Source: FW021-bin31 sp964478125 (GTDB lineage Bacteria > Bacteroidota > Bacteroidia > Chitinophagales > Chitinophagaceae). From it: DNA of 41,629 nt. Each line of letters begins with the position of its first letter. Within the stretch, counting starts at the first letter, position 1. The notes below the pieces were generated by a model. That model did not search any database, was not told where the DNA came from, and saw nothing but the letters and a program-made list of their open reading frames with translations. The translations under genes and the position numbers were made by a program. Below are positions 1 through 6,974 of this stretch, in pieces. Location: positions 1 to 41,629 of the forward strand of contig CAYZGR010000025.1 of assembly GCA_964478125.1 (NCBI GenBank), read 5' to 3'.

Positions 1-293
1 GATAAGGTCACATCAATCACCTTTCGTCCTTTCACTGCAATCGTTTGCTTAGCATACCCAATAAAAGAAAAGATTAAGGTGTCTGTTGCGGAAACGCCCG
101 ACAGCTTATACCGGCCGGAAGCATCAGAAACGGTTCCATTTGAAGTTCCGGAGATACTGACGGTCACCCCGGGGAGTCCGCTGCTGCTCTCTTCAGCGGT
201 GATCATCCCCGAGACGGTGACCGTTTGTGAAAAAGTAGTTTGTTGAAAAATGAGAAGGAGCGTACTGCAAAGTAATAAAATTTTACATTTCAT
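1..293 (-). CDS. SusC/RagA-like TonB-linked outer membrane receptor, N-terminal fragment
   Basis: Only the first 97 codons are inside the window; the gene runs off the left edge. The start ATG is at 293-291. The product begins with a signal peptide (basic MKCK, hydrophobic LLLCSTLLLIF, cleavage near TFSQ) and continues into a CarboxypepD_reg-like domain (VSGMITAEESSSGLPGVTVS, then SDASGRYKLSG and a FSFIGY strand). That combination is the standard N-terminus of SusC/RagA receptors, which import glycans or other large nutrients across the outer membrane, usually with a SusD lipoprotein. The plug and barrel are not visible, so the substrate cannot be judged. A LacI-type operator-like 14-mer occurs upstream and again inside the gene. 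Confidence 0.85.
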   Translation of the reverse strand, partial: MKCKILLLCSTLLLIFQQTTFSQTVTVSGMITAEESSSGLPGVTVSISGTSNGTVSDASGRYKLSGVSATDTLIFSFIGYAKQTIAVKGRKVIDVTL

Positions 294-406
294 AGACCTT
301 TTTTTTGAATAAAAAAATAATGACCAACGTTTTATAATCAAACTGAACAATAATATGTATCCTTCAGTTATTTATAATACAATATAATTCAATGCAATTC
401 AACAAA

Positions 407-420
407 TGCAATCGTTTGCT
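407..420. promoter_or_regulatory. Candidate LacI-family operator upstream of the SusC-like gene
   Basis: TGCAATCGTTTGCT is an imperfect palindrome around a central CG (GCAA..CG..TTGC), the usual look of LacI/GalR-family operators. It lies 114 bp upstream of the SusC-like start. The identical 14-mer recurs at 36-49 inside the coding region. Carbohydrate-responsive LacI-type control of susC genes is plausible, but no such regulator is in the window. Confidence 0.45.
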
Positions 421-501
421 TTAAACAGGCAGACGCGGGAGTTGTAATTTATTTCAATCACAAAGCAAAGCAGCTTACTTGCATAAAACAAAAAAAACGA
501 C

Positions 502-537
502 TTGTATTTTACCATAGCTATCGTTGTAAATTACCAT
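502..537. repeat. Direct repeat with 22-bp period over the XRE promoter
   Basis: TTGTATTTTACCAT (502-515) and TTGTAAATTACCAT (524-537) match at 12 of 14 positions and are offset by 22 bp, about two helical turns. The second copy contains the -33 TTG of the promoter for the gene at 586. This arrangement suits a dimeric or tandem-bound regulator, possibly the XRE protein itself (inference). Confidence 0.45.
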
Positions 538-554
538 GAGAATAGGTATCTTTG
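524..554 (+). promoter_or_regulatory. Bacteroidota-type promoter for the XRE gene at 586
   Basis: TTG (524-526), 20 nt spacer, TATCTTTG (547-554) fits the Bacteroidota sigma-A consensus TTG-N19-20-TAnnTTTG. Transcription would begin near 560, which excludes the TTG codon at 556 as a start and supports ATG 586. Confidence 0.7.
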
Positions 555-585
555 ATTGTCAATACCTTATACAAAAAACACGAAC

Positions 586-1044
586 ATGAAAACAGGCTTT
601 CAATCGCATGAACAACAAACCATACACCTGGGGAGGAATGTTCAAAGAATTCGGGAAATTATTGGCATGAAGCAATCCGCCCTTGCTTCAAATACCGGAC
701 TGAGCCAGCAATATATTTCTAAACTGGAACAAAGCGACACGTTTGCTGACGAGGTATTGGAGAAGCTGGCCGAGGGCCTTGGAGTGACTCCGGAATTGAT
801 AAAGAAATTTGACGAAGAAAGAGCTGTTTATAATATTCAGAATAATTACGATAGTTCAACCAATAATCAAAATTATCAACCGACCTTCAATCATAATCCA
901 ATAGATAAGGTTGTAGAGTTATTTGAAAAACTTCTATTGAGTGAGAAAGAAAAAGTAGACTTACTCAGCAATGTCAATAAAGCCATTCATGACTTAAGAG
1001 AACAAGTACATGCGATGAAACAGAAAAGCGGGGAAAAGGGATAG
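586..1044 (+). CDS. XRE-family helix-turn-helix regulator with Asn-rich linker and coiled coil
   Basis: A 152-residue DNA-binding protein. Residues about 15-72 form a lambda-repressor/Cro-type HTH (NVQRIREIIGMKQSALA, then GLSQQYISKLEQS as recognition helix, then the FADEVLEKLAEGLGVTPE helix). A linker rich in Asn, Tyr and Gln follows (about 82-104, with IQNNYDSSTNNQNYQ), then a predicted helical segment (107-145) that may dimerise. This layout is common among small cytoplasmic XRE regulators of Bacteroidota. The reading frame is open from a TTG at 556, but that codon falls before the predicted transcript start, so ATG 586 is preferred. A 22-bp-period direct repeat over the promoter suggests autoregulation. 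Its targets are unknown; it converges on the second XRE gene. Confidence 0.85.
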   Translation: MKTGFQSHEQQTIHLGRNVQRIREIIGMKQSALASNTGLSQQYISKLEQSDTFADEVLEKLAEGLGVTPELIKKFDEERAVYNIQNNYDSSTNNQNYQPTFNHNPIDKVVELFEKLLLSEKEKVDLLSNVNKAIHDLREQVHAMKQKSGEKG

Positions 1045-1210
1045 GATCAAGCTAAAATTATAATAATAGAAAAATGTCATTGAAAAATCCTCAATAGCTG
1101 ATCTGTTTTTAACCTGTCCTTTACGCTCTTTTTTTGATTGCATGCCGCCGGATTTTTCTCTTTATCCAAACTATCAAAGGCTGATTTTTTATATAAGTGT
1201 TCTATCCACT

Positions 1211-1627
1211 TTATGTTTTCCCCGCCTCCGCCAGGCGCTCTTCAAGGTAGCCGATAATTTTTTCCTTATCAGAGAGGTTTTTTTCCATGACCTGGATCTG
1301 TTTCTTCAAAATTGTTATCAGATCATCTTTGAGCGAAAGGTATTCTCCATCTACTTCTTTTATATTGGAGTTTAATCTATTTTGATACCGGTATTTTTTG
1401 TTAAGCTCATATAGATCCCTTTTTTCCAGGCTTGCATGCAACAGTTCTGTTTCCGGAACCTCAAAAAATTTAGCTATTTCACAAAATAATTTCAAATTGG
1501 GATAAGATTTTCCTCTTTCATAATTACTCCAGGTCGTAGGTTCTATACCTATTTCCTTCTTTATCTCAGGTTGTGTCAGGCTATTTTTCTTTCTAAGAAA
1601 TTTTACATTTTCTGAAAATTTATCCAT
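1211..1627 (-). CDS. XRE-family helix-turn-helix regulator, divergent from the HEPN operon
   Basis: A 138-residue cytoplasmic regulator. The HTH covers residues about 4-60: FSENVKFLRKKNSLTQPEI, then GIEPTTWSNYERGKSYPN (recognition helix and turn) and LKLFCEIAKFFEVPETELL. A helical, likely coiled-coil tail follows from about 85 to 133 (DDLITILKKQIQVMEKNLS and on). This layout, an HTH then a short coiled coil, is frequent in Bacteroidota XRE proteins near accessory genes. The gene is divergent from the nucleotidyltransferase-HEPN operon across a 151-nt spacer holding that operon's promoter and two short dyads, so it is the natural candidate for controlling both itself and the operon (inference). 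No clear TAnnTTTG box was found for its own start. Confidence 0.85.
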   Translation of the reverse strand: MDKFSENVKFLRKKNSLTQPEIKKEIGIEPTTWSNYERGKSYPNLKLFCEIAKFFEVPETELLHASLEKRDLYELNKKYRYQNRLNSNIKEVDGEYLSLKDDLITILKKQIQVMEKNLSDKEKIIGYLEERLAEAGKT

Positions 1628-1643
1628 TATTATATAAAATTAA

Positions 1644-1674
1644 TTGGATTATTCAAATAGATTTTATACCTTTG
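1644..1674 (+). promoter_or_regulatory. Promoter of the HEPN / tandem-paralog operon
   Basis: TTG (1644-1646), 20 nt, TACCTTTG (1667-1674) is an exact match to the Bacteroidota consensus. It points toward the gene at 1779, giving a leader of roughly 100 nt that contains two dyads. Confidence 0.7.
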
Positions 1675-1679
1675 TGTAA

Positions 1680-1720
1680 CCCTTTCCTAAAGGGGCAGAA
1701 TAAAGATACAAATATTGTAT
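1680..1720. promoter_or_regulatory. Two short dyads in the HEPN operon leader (candidate XRE operators)
   Basis: CCCTTT-CCT-AAAGGG (1680-1694) and ATACAA-ATA-TTGTAT (1706-1720) are both perfect 6-bp inverted repeats with 3-nt spacers, lying just downstream of the predicted transcription start. Six-base arms with a short spacer are typical of XRE/Cro operators. The two arms differ in sequence, so at most one may be the cognate site. Confidence 0.4.
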
Positions 1721-1778
1721 TGACTCCGGAGGGCTAAGGAGCAAAAAATAATTTCACATACCATAAAATGAGCAGGAT

Positions 1779-2666
1779 ATGGAAAATTTTGCAGCGGAAA
1801 ATGTATTGAAGCGGGGGACAAGGAGAGCGGATCCCATCGTTGACCGTCCTTTTTCTCAAAAGTGCGCAATTTTGCCGGGTCTGCAGGAGGTACTCGATAT
1901 GGCCGTCAGGCTGATCGCGCCCCGATGGATTTTTTTGTCGGGAACCTATAAAAAAAGAGAACCGGCAAAACCCGTATATGACCTGCTGATCGTGCTCCCT
2001 AACCACATAGAGCGGCCGCACAGGGAATATACCTTGCTTGCCGAACATATCAGTGCAAGGATACATCCGATCATGACAACCTTTATAAAATCCGCAGATC
2101 TTTGTAAAAAACTGAACATTGGGCATATCTTTTTTTCATTGGTTTGCCGTCCCGAAAACCTTTTATATACTACGAATAGCCCCCTTCTGCCGAGTCGCGG
2201 GGCACTTCCTGTTAAAGCGATCATCCTCCGGGCCAAAAGAGATTTTCTCATCCGGATGAGCAGGGCAACATCTTTTATGAAAGGCGCACGCTTTTTTCAG
2301 GAAAATAGGGATAAAGAACTGACCGCTTTTATGTTGCAGCAAGCGGTAGAACTAGCCTGCAGGGCGATCATAACCGGCCTGACCGGGCAACAACTGCACT
2401 CTCATAGCCTGCGGGCTTTGTTACTGCAGTGTCAACGCTGTGTCCCCGAATTAGGTCACCTGTTCATGATTGACCGCGAAGAAGACGAACGTCTTTTAAC
2501 CTTGTTAAAACAGGCCTATGTAGGGGCCCGCTACAAAGACCATTATATAGTAGAAGAAACCGATCTGCAATGTTTACTGCACCGGACAGCCCGCCTGCAT
2601 GCTGCCGCGGAAGCTTTGTTTTATCAAAAGATACAGGAAAAAGAGCAGGCACTTAACCAACTGTGA
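1779..2666 (+). CDS. Degenerate nucleotidyltransferase-HEPN domain protein
   Basis: A 295-residue cytoplasmic protein and first gene of a three-gene operon. The N-terminal half resembles a MNT-type nucleotidyltransferase: WIFLSGTYKK (50-59), then VYDLLIVLP (66-74). The family's Asp-x-Asp pair is reduced to Asp68, with Val at 66, so this domain looks catalytically weakened. The C-terminal half (about 165-285) is a HEPN domain: FMLQQAVELACRAIITGLTG (184-203), the HSHSLRALL helix, and ARYKDHY (250-256). HEPN nucleases normally have R-x4-6-H; here Arg251 and His255 are one residue too close, so nuclease activity is uncertain. In family members these domains occur in toxin-antitoxin and defence contexts, either as separate MNT/HEPN genes or as fusions. 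The neighbouring tandem paralogs and divergent XRE regulator support an accessory regulatory or stress role (inference). Confidence 0.75.
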   Translation: MENFAAENVLKRGTRRADPIVDRPFSQKCAILPGLQEVLDMAVRLIAPRWIFLSGTYKKREPAKPVYDLLIVLPNHIERPHREYTLLAEHISARIHPIMTTFIKSADLCKKLNIGHIFFSLVCRPENLLYTTNSPLLPSRGALPVKAIILRAKRDFLIRMSRATSFMKGARFFQENRDKELTAFMLQQAVELACRAIITGLTGQQLHSHSLRALLLQCQRCVPELGHLFMIDREEDERLLTLLKQAYVGARYKDHYIVEETDLQCLLHRTARLHAAAEALFYQKIQEKEQALNQL

Positions 2667-2692
2667 CCTTTATCCTTTAATAAACTACCGTT

Positions 2693-3685
2693 ATGTCAGA
2701 CAAAATCCAAGACAACGGGAAAATCGCCCCCGAAAGAAAGCTTGCCGACCCCTATCAGGCGATAGCGGCATTTTTTGACTTTTTCAATCTGTATGACAGC
2801 AGGGAATATATACAAACCTGGTTGGAAAAGGTATATGAGCATGACTTCTGGCAGGTGGCCAGCCCCGCGGAGCTGCTATCCTATTATGAAGAACTGGTTC
2901 ATCTGATCCGGGCTGCACATCAGATCTATTTGTCAGGCAAACAACGCCAAACGGCAATAGAACTGCTGGCCGATAAGGGCTGTGATCCGGAAACCAGCTT
3001 GCTGCATCCGGCACTTTATGTCGGATGGTCCGGGGACCATAATTTATGGAATTATTTCCCGCGCAGCCTGAAGATGGAAGAATATAATGATCCGTATCTC
3101 GTTTTACCGGATTTTTTTGCCATCCACAGTCCGGACGAATGGGAAGAGGAATTACGGTCGCTCCTCTCCAACGGCCTTTCCACGGATACCCCTGCCGAGG
3201 TTTTTGAAAACCACAACGTGCCGAACATAGAGAAAAAGCTCCTGAAACTGGTGGAAGCGATGCACCTGATTGATGTAAGAGAAGTAGAATATATAAAAGG
3301 GGTTAAGAAGAGGTTGCCTTACACTTTGGAAACGTCCTATACCGATGCGTTTCTGCACCGGCTCTTTGGCGTAAGCCTGGATGCAAAAGGAAACTTTGCG
3401 GCAAACGAATTTTTTAAGCATCCGCCGGAAGAAGAAAATTATCAATCGGATAAGGAAGCGGATCATGAGGGAACGGATAAGGGGGCACAGGATAACGAGG
3501 AGATAGGCAAGGAGGGAACGGAGGCGGCCATTGCTTCTTCCCCGGCAAATCAGCCCTCCATGACCCTTAGCATTTCAGGCGATTGCCTGATCAATGACCA
3601 CAGGATCTTATCGAGGCCGTTGAAGATCGATATCCCCTTGAAATTATCCGTACGTGAAGCAAACCATTCCTATTCATATCGTTAA
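2693..3685 (+). CDS. Unrecognised protein A of a tandem paralog pair, with acidic C-terminal extension
   Basis: I do not recognise this 330-residue family. Residues about 19-230 align end to end with the next gene at roughly 40% identity by eye. Conserved blocks include DFWQV..P.ELLSYY (51-65), TAIELL..KG (87-96), LLHPAL (103-108), LWNYFPR (118-124), EEYNDPYLV (129-137), DEW..EL (148-154) and KLVEAMHLIDVREVEYI (185-201). It is predicted mostly helical, soluble and without a signal peptide. Residues 244-288 are a low-complexity acidic linker rich in Glu, Asp, Lys and Gly; the last 40 residues look beta-rich (MTLSISGDCLINDHRIL). It starts 26 nt after the HEPN gene, so it is probably co-transcribed. 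The extension is absent from the paralog. Fully conserved His, Trp and acidic residues could form a binding site, but no function is assigned. Confidence 0.7.
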   Translation: MSDKIQDNGKIAPERKLADPYQAIAAFFDFFNLYDSREYIQTWLEKVYEHDFWQVASPAELLSYYEELVHLIRAAHQIYLSGKQRQTAIELLADKGCDPETSLLHPALYVGWSGDHNLWNYFPRSLKMEEYNDPYLVLPDFFAIHSPDEWEEELRSLLSNGLSTDTPAEVFENHNVPNIEKKLLKLVEAMHLIDVREVEYIKGVKKRLPYTLETSYTDAFLHRLFGVSLDAKGNFAANEFFKHPPEEENYQSDKEADHEGTDKGAQDNEEIGKEGTEAAIASSPANQPSMTLSISGDCLINDHRILSRPLKIDIPLKLSVREANHSYSYR

Positions 3686-3696
3686 AACCGGATGTT

Positions 3697-4383
3697 ATGT
3701 CGCACGAAAAAGCACTACACGATAAGTACCGGCTTATAAATTCGTATAGCTTTCCCGATCCGTACCGGGACATTGCAGAATTCATGTCGCTATGGGATGT
3801 TCATGGCCACAGGAAGTACATCTCAGGCTGGATGACGGCTGTTAACCGGAATGACTTTTGGCGGGTCTCTACTCCCTCCGAATTGCTTTTCTATTGTGGC
3901 CGCCTGTTGGTCCTTATTAAAGCGCTACGTAAGTTGTCTATAGAGAACAAAAAAAGGAAAACAGCCATTGACCTGTTAAAGGAGAAGGGGCACAGTGCCA
4001 AAACCGATTTATTGCATCCCGCACTTTTCATGGAAGGGCGACCGGGCGAAAGCCTATGGGATGAATTTCCACGAAATATCAGCCTGGAGGAATACAATGA
4101 TCCCTATCTTATTGTATCCGAGTTTTTTGGATGGTACAGTCTCGACGAATGGAAGCGGGAGCTATATGACCTGTTGTTTGACGCCCTTTCCCGGAATGCT
4201 GCTGCACGGGATATACGGCAGATAGAGATCAGGTTGCAAAAATTAGTGGAAGCTGCACATCTGATTTATGTAAGAGAAGTGAAATATATAGGCGAAATTA
4301 AGAGGAAGCCCGCTTATACACTGGATATGCCATTGGACGATCAACTTTTGTTCCAGATATTTAGTAAGGTACGCCTGTTTTGA
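3697..4383 (+). CDS. Unrecognised protein B of a tandem paralog pair, short form
   Basis: A 228-residue paralog of the preceding protein, starting 11 nt after its stop and the last gene of the operon. It keeps all the shared blocks: DFWRV..P.ELLFY (53-66), TAIDLL..KG (89-98), LLHPAL (105-110), LWDEFPR (120-126), EEYNDPYLI (131-139), DEW..EL (150-156) and KLVEAAHLIYVREVKYI (182-198). It ends just after the homologous core (KVRLF) and lacks the acidic linker and C-terminal strand region. There is no signal peptide or membrane segment. Two diverged copies kept side by side suggest a hetero-oligomer or paired specificity (inference). A strong hairpin follows the stop. Confidence 0.7.
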   Translation: MSHEKALHDKYRLINSYSFPDPYRDIAEFMSLWDVHGHRKYISGWMTAVNRNDFWRVSTPSELLFYCGRLLVLIKALRKLSIENKKRKTAIDLLKEKGHSAKTDLLHPALFMEGRPGESLWDEFPRNISLEEYNDPYLIVSEFFGWYSLDEWKRELYDLLFDALSRNAAARDIRQIEIRLQKLVEAAHLIYVREVKYIGEIKRKPAYTLDMPLDDQLLFQIFSKVRLF

Positions 4384-4390
4384 ATGAAAA

Positions 4391-4429
4391 ATTGCGCCTT
4401 TACAGATTAAGGTACCGTGAAGGCGCAAT
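4391..4429. terminator. Bidirectional hairpin terminator between convergent genes
   Basis: Arms ATTGCGCCTT (4391-4400) and AAGGCGCAAT (4420-4429) pair perfectly; with one G-T pair the stem extends to 13 bp. It lies 8 nt after the plus-strand stop at 4383 and about 40 nt beyond the minus-strand stop at 4472. The U-rich tail (TCTTATTT) is weak. Confidence 0.65.
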
Positions 4430-4471
4430 CTTATTTGAGTAGAAGACCGTTAAGATCGTCTTTTATAACGT

Positions 4472-5779
4472 TTATTTCACTTTCTCAAAGGCCTGTTGCA
4501 GGTCTGCTTTAATATCTTCTATATTTTCAATACCTAAAGATATCCGTACTCTCCCCGGCTCGGCGCCCGCGGCTTCCTTCTCTTCATTAGAAAGTTGTTC
4601 ATGCGTGGTGGTGGCAGGATGGATCACCAGCGAGCGGGTGTCTCCCACGTTAGCCAGGTGATAAAGCAGCTTTAAATTGTCAATAAATTTATCCGCGGTT
4701 TCTCCGCCTCCTTTGATCTTGAAAGACAGAACGCCTCCGAATCCGTGTTTCAGGTATTTTTTGGCCAGCGCATAACTCCGGTGACTTTCCAGGCCGGGAT
4801 AACTTACACTTTCCACCTGCGGATGCTGTTCCAGCCATTGGGCCAGCTCAAGCGCATTGTCCACCGTCTTCTGCATACGGAGAGAGAGGGTTTCCAGGCC
4901 CTGAATGAAGTAATAGGAATTCTGCGGGGAGGGGGCGGAACCGAACGTCCGCAAACCGCACACCCGGGCGCGAATGATATAAGCAATGTTTCCAAAAGGA
5001 CTGTCTGCCCCAAAAGTCTCCCAGAAATTCATGCCGTGATAAGCTTCATCCGGTTCTGAGAATTGAGAATACCGCCCATTTCCCCAGTTGAAGTTTCCGC
5101 CATCCACAATCACGCCGCCGATGCTGTTGCCATGACCGCCAATCCATTTGGTCGCAGCATGCACAATGACGTTGGCGCCGTAATCAAAGGGGCGGCAAAG
5201 ATATCCCGCGCCGGCAAAAGTATTATCAACGATCACGGCTATACCATGCTTCTGCGCAATACCGGCAATCTTTTCAAAATCGGGTACCACCAATGCGGGA
5301 TTTCCAATGGTCTCCAGAAAAATACATTTGGTCTTTTCATCTATTAAAGATTCCATTGATTCCGGATCTTCAATATTGGCAAAGCGGGCTTCTACGCCGA
5401 GCCTTTTAAAGGTGGTTCTGAACTGGTTATAAGTGCCTCCGTATACAAAATGAGCGGAGATAAAATTTTCCCCTGCATAGGCCACATTGTTGATAGCCAT
5501 GAAACAGGCGGCAAGCCCGGAAGAGGTGGCCAATGCGCCTACCCCGCCTTCTAATGCGGTAATCCTTTTTTCAAAGGCGTCTGTCGTCGGATTCTGGATA
5601 CGGGTATAAATGTTCCCGAATTTCCTTAAAGCGAATAAATCGGCAGCATATTTGGCATCTTCAAAAAGAAAAGACGTGGTTTGGTGAATGGGAACGGAAG
5701 CAGATCCGTTGGGTTTTTCCGGCCGGTATCCGGCATGCACTTGTAAAGTTTCGTAATGCAAAGGTTTTTCTTGGCTCAT
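4472..5779 (-). CDS. metY: O-acetylhomoserine sulfhydrylase (O-acetylhomoserine aminocarboxypropyltransferase)
   Basis: A cytoplasmic PLP enzyme of the Cys/Met metabolism gamma-family. It condenses O-acetyl-L-homoserine with sulfide to give homocysteine (direct sulfhydrylation), feeding methionine synthesis. At 435 residues it has the usual MetY length, longer than cystathionine gamma-synthase or lyase. Visible features: Tyr58 and Arg60 in NIYTRIQNPT (contacts the neighbouring subunit's cofactor), SSGLAA (86-91), VDNTFAGAG (184-192) with PLP-pyridine Asp185, and HAATKWIGGHG with Schiff-base Lys211. The C-terminus RVRISLGIENIEDI is family-typical. It stands alone as a transcript, with a TAnnTTTG box about 20 nt upstream and a hairpin downstream. 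O-succinylhomoserine specificity cannot be excluded. Confidence 0.93.
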   Translation of the reverse strand: MSQEKPLHYETLQVHAGYRPEKPNGSASVPIHQTTSFLFEDAKYAADLFALRKFGNIYTRIQNPTTDAFEKRITALEGGVGALATSSGLAACFMAINNVAYAGENFISAHFVYGGTYNQFRTTFKRLGVEARFANIEDPESMESLIDEKTKCIFLETIGNPALVVPDFEKIAGIAQKHGIAVIVDNTFAGAGYLCRPFDYGANVIVHAATKWIGGHGNSIGGVIVDGGNFNWGNGRYSQFSEPDEAYHGMNFWETFGADSPFGNIAYIIRARVCGLRTFGSAPSPQNSYYFIQGLETLSLRMQKTVDNALELAQWLEQHPQVESVSYPGLESHRSYALAKKYLKHGFGGVLSFKIKGGGETADKFIDNLKLLYHLANVGDTRSLVIHPATTTHEQLSNEEKEAAGAEPGRVRISLGIENIEDIKADLQQAFEKVK

Positions 5780-5792
5780 TGGTTAATTTTTT

Positions 5793-5813
5793 AGTCCACA
5801 AAAGTAATGGACT
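5793..5813 (-). promoter_or_regulatory. metY -7 element inside a 6-bp inverted repeat
   Basis: On the minus strand TACTTTTG (5806-5799) matches TAnnTTTG and is flanked by AGTCCA (5793-5798) and TGGACT (5808-5813). The dyad could be an operator for sulfur or methionine control. No convincing -33 TTG lies at the expected distance. Confidence 0.4.
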
Positions 5814-5872
5814 TTTAATAATTTTAAAAAATCTTTTGAAAAAAATTAAAAATTCAGCTATGACCGGAATTT

Positions 5873-6880
5873 TTATAAAGCGGATTTAAACAATCCGGCA
5901 ATCTTCTCAAAGGAAGCTATCTTCGCTTTTTGATCATAAATATAGGAGGCGACCATGATCTCATTGGCATCGGTATCGTCCAAAAACCGTTGGAGTTCCT
6001 TTTGGAGGGTCTTCGTGCCGCCTATAAAAGAATAGGTCATCATCTGTTTTACGGCTGCTTCTTCCTGAGGGGCCCATATGTCACTCATATCGACGGGAGG
6101 ACGAAGCGGTTTGCGTTCATCCCGGATGATGCCCAGGGCCATTTGATAAAAGGAAGCGGCCAGATAATGGGCTTCTTCATCCGTATCGGCTGCAATGACA
6201 TTGACACAGGGCATGACATAAGGGCGGTCGAGTTGTTCCGAAGGGGCAAACCGTTCCCGATAGACCTTCAGGGCATCCGACAGGTAGGTGGGAGCAAAAT
6301 GGCTGGCGAAGGAAAACGGCATCCCCAACAGGGCTGCAAGTTGCGCACTGTATAAGCTGGAGCCCAGAAGCCAGATCGGAACCTGTGTTCCTTCCCCCGG
6401 AATGGCTTTCACTTTTGCACCCGGCCGGTGCGGCCCCAGATAACGCCTCAATTCTACTACATCATCCGGAAAATCATCTACGGATCCGTGTCTGCTCCTT
6501 CGCAGTGCCGCAGAAGTGATGGGATCGGTGCCGGGGGCCCGCCCCAGACCCAGATCAATCCGGCCGGGATACATGGATTCCAGGGTTCCGAATTGTTCCG
6601 CTATAATCAGCGGCGCATGATTGGGCAACATAACGCCTCCGGAACCCACCCGGATCCTGGAGGTTCCTCCGGCAATGTACCCGATCAAAACTGCGGTGGC
6701 CGAACTGGCAATATTGGGCATGCTATGGTGTTCTGCATACCAAAGCCGGTGATATCCCAGCTTTTCTGCAACCTGCGCCAGCTCCAGGCTGTTATGAAAA
6801 GAATCCGAAGGCGTTTCTCCTTCCCGGATCGGAGCCAGGTCCAAAATGCTTACGGGAAGGTCGGATAATTTTTTTGGCAT
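5873..6880 (-). CDS. Luciferase-like (LLM class) flavin-dependent monooxygenase
   Basis: A 335-residue cytoplasmic TIM-barrel oxidoreductase of the bacterial-luciferase-like superfamily, which uses reduced FMN/F420-type flavin and O2. Family signatures are SILDLAPIREG (11-21), LGYHRLWYAEHHSMPNIASS (41-60), GSGGVMLPNHAPL (79-91), YPGRIDLGLGRAPGTDP (104-120) and the late FIGGTKT. Length and motifs match the YhbW-type subgroup, whose physiological substrate is generally unknown. It appears monocistronic. A perfect 12-bp dyad lies 65 nt upstream, at the predicted transcription start, which suggests dedicated regulation. Confidence 0.88.
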   Translation of the reverse strand: MPKKLSDLPVSILDLAPIREGETPSDSFHNSLELAQVAEKLGYHRLWYAEHHSMPNIASSATAVLIGYIAGGTSRIRVGSGGVMLPNHAPLIIAEQFGTLESMYPGRIDLGLGRAPGTDPITSAALRRSRHGSVDDFPDDVVELRRYLGPHRPGAKVKAIPGEGTQVPIWLLGSSLYSAQLAALLGMPFSFASHFAPTYLSDALKVYRERFAPSEQLDRPYVMPCVNVIAADTDEEAHYLAASFYQMALGIIRDERKPLRPPVDMSDIWAPQEEAAVKQMMTYSFIGGTKTLQKELQRFLDDTDANEIMVASYIYDQKAKIASFEKIAGLFKSAL

Positions 6881-6944
6881 GAAGTTTTAACATAGAGTAA
6901 CAAGCCGAAATCAGGTTTTGTTCAAAATACCGCTTGTTCCACAA

Positions 6945-6971
6945 GGACCATACCGGTAGCCGGTATGGTCC
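6945..6971. repeat. Perfect 12-bp-arm dyad at the transcription start of the luciferase-like gene
   Basis: GGACCATACCGG (6945-6956), 3-nt loop, CCGGTATGGTCC (6960-6971). It begins 4 nt downstream of a minus-strand -7 box, so it overlaps the expected transcription start. It is either an operator or a 5'-terminal RNA hairpin; there is no U-tract to make it a terminator. Confidence 0.65.
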
Positions 6972-6974
6972 GAT

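Noticed and set aside
2693..4383. Possible relation of the tandem paralogs to RteC of conjugative transposons
   Set aside because: Only a loose LxELxxAxH-like resemblance; no other transposon gene is nearby.
1211..4383. Mobile element carrying the HEPN operon
   Set aside because: No integrase, transposase, terminal repeats or tRNA attachment site was seen; only the gene content looks accessory.
5780..5872. SAM riboswitch before metY
   Set aside because: The leader downstream of the -7 box is only about 15-20 nt, too short for any known SAM riboswitch.
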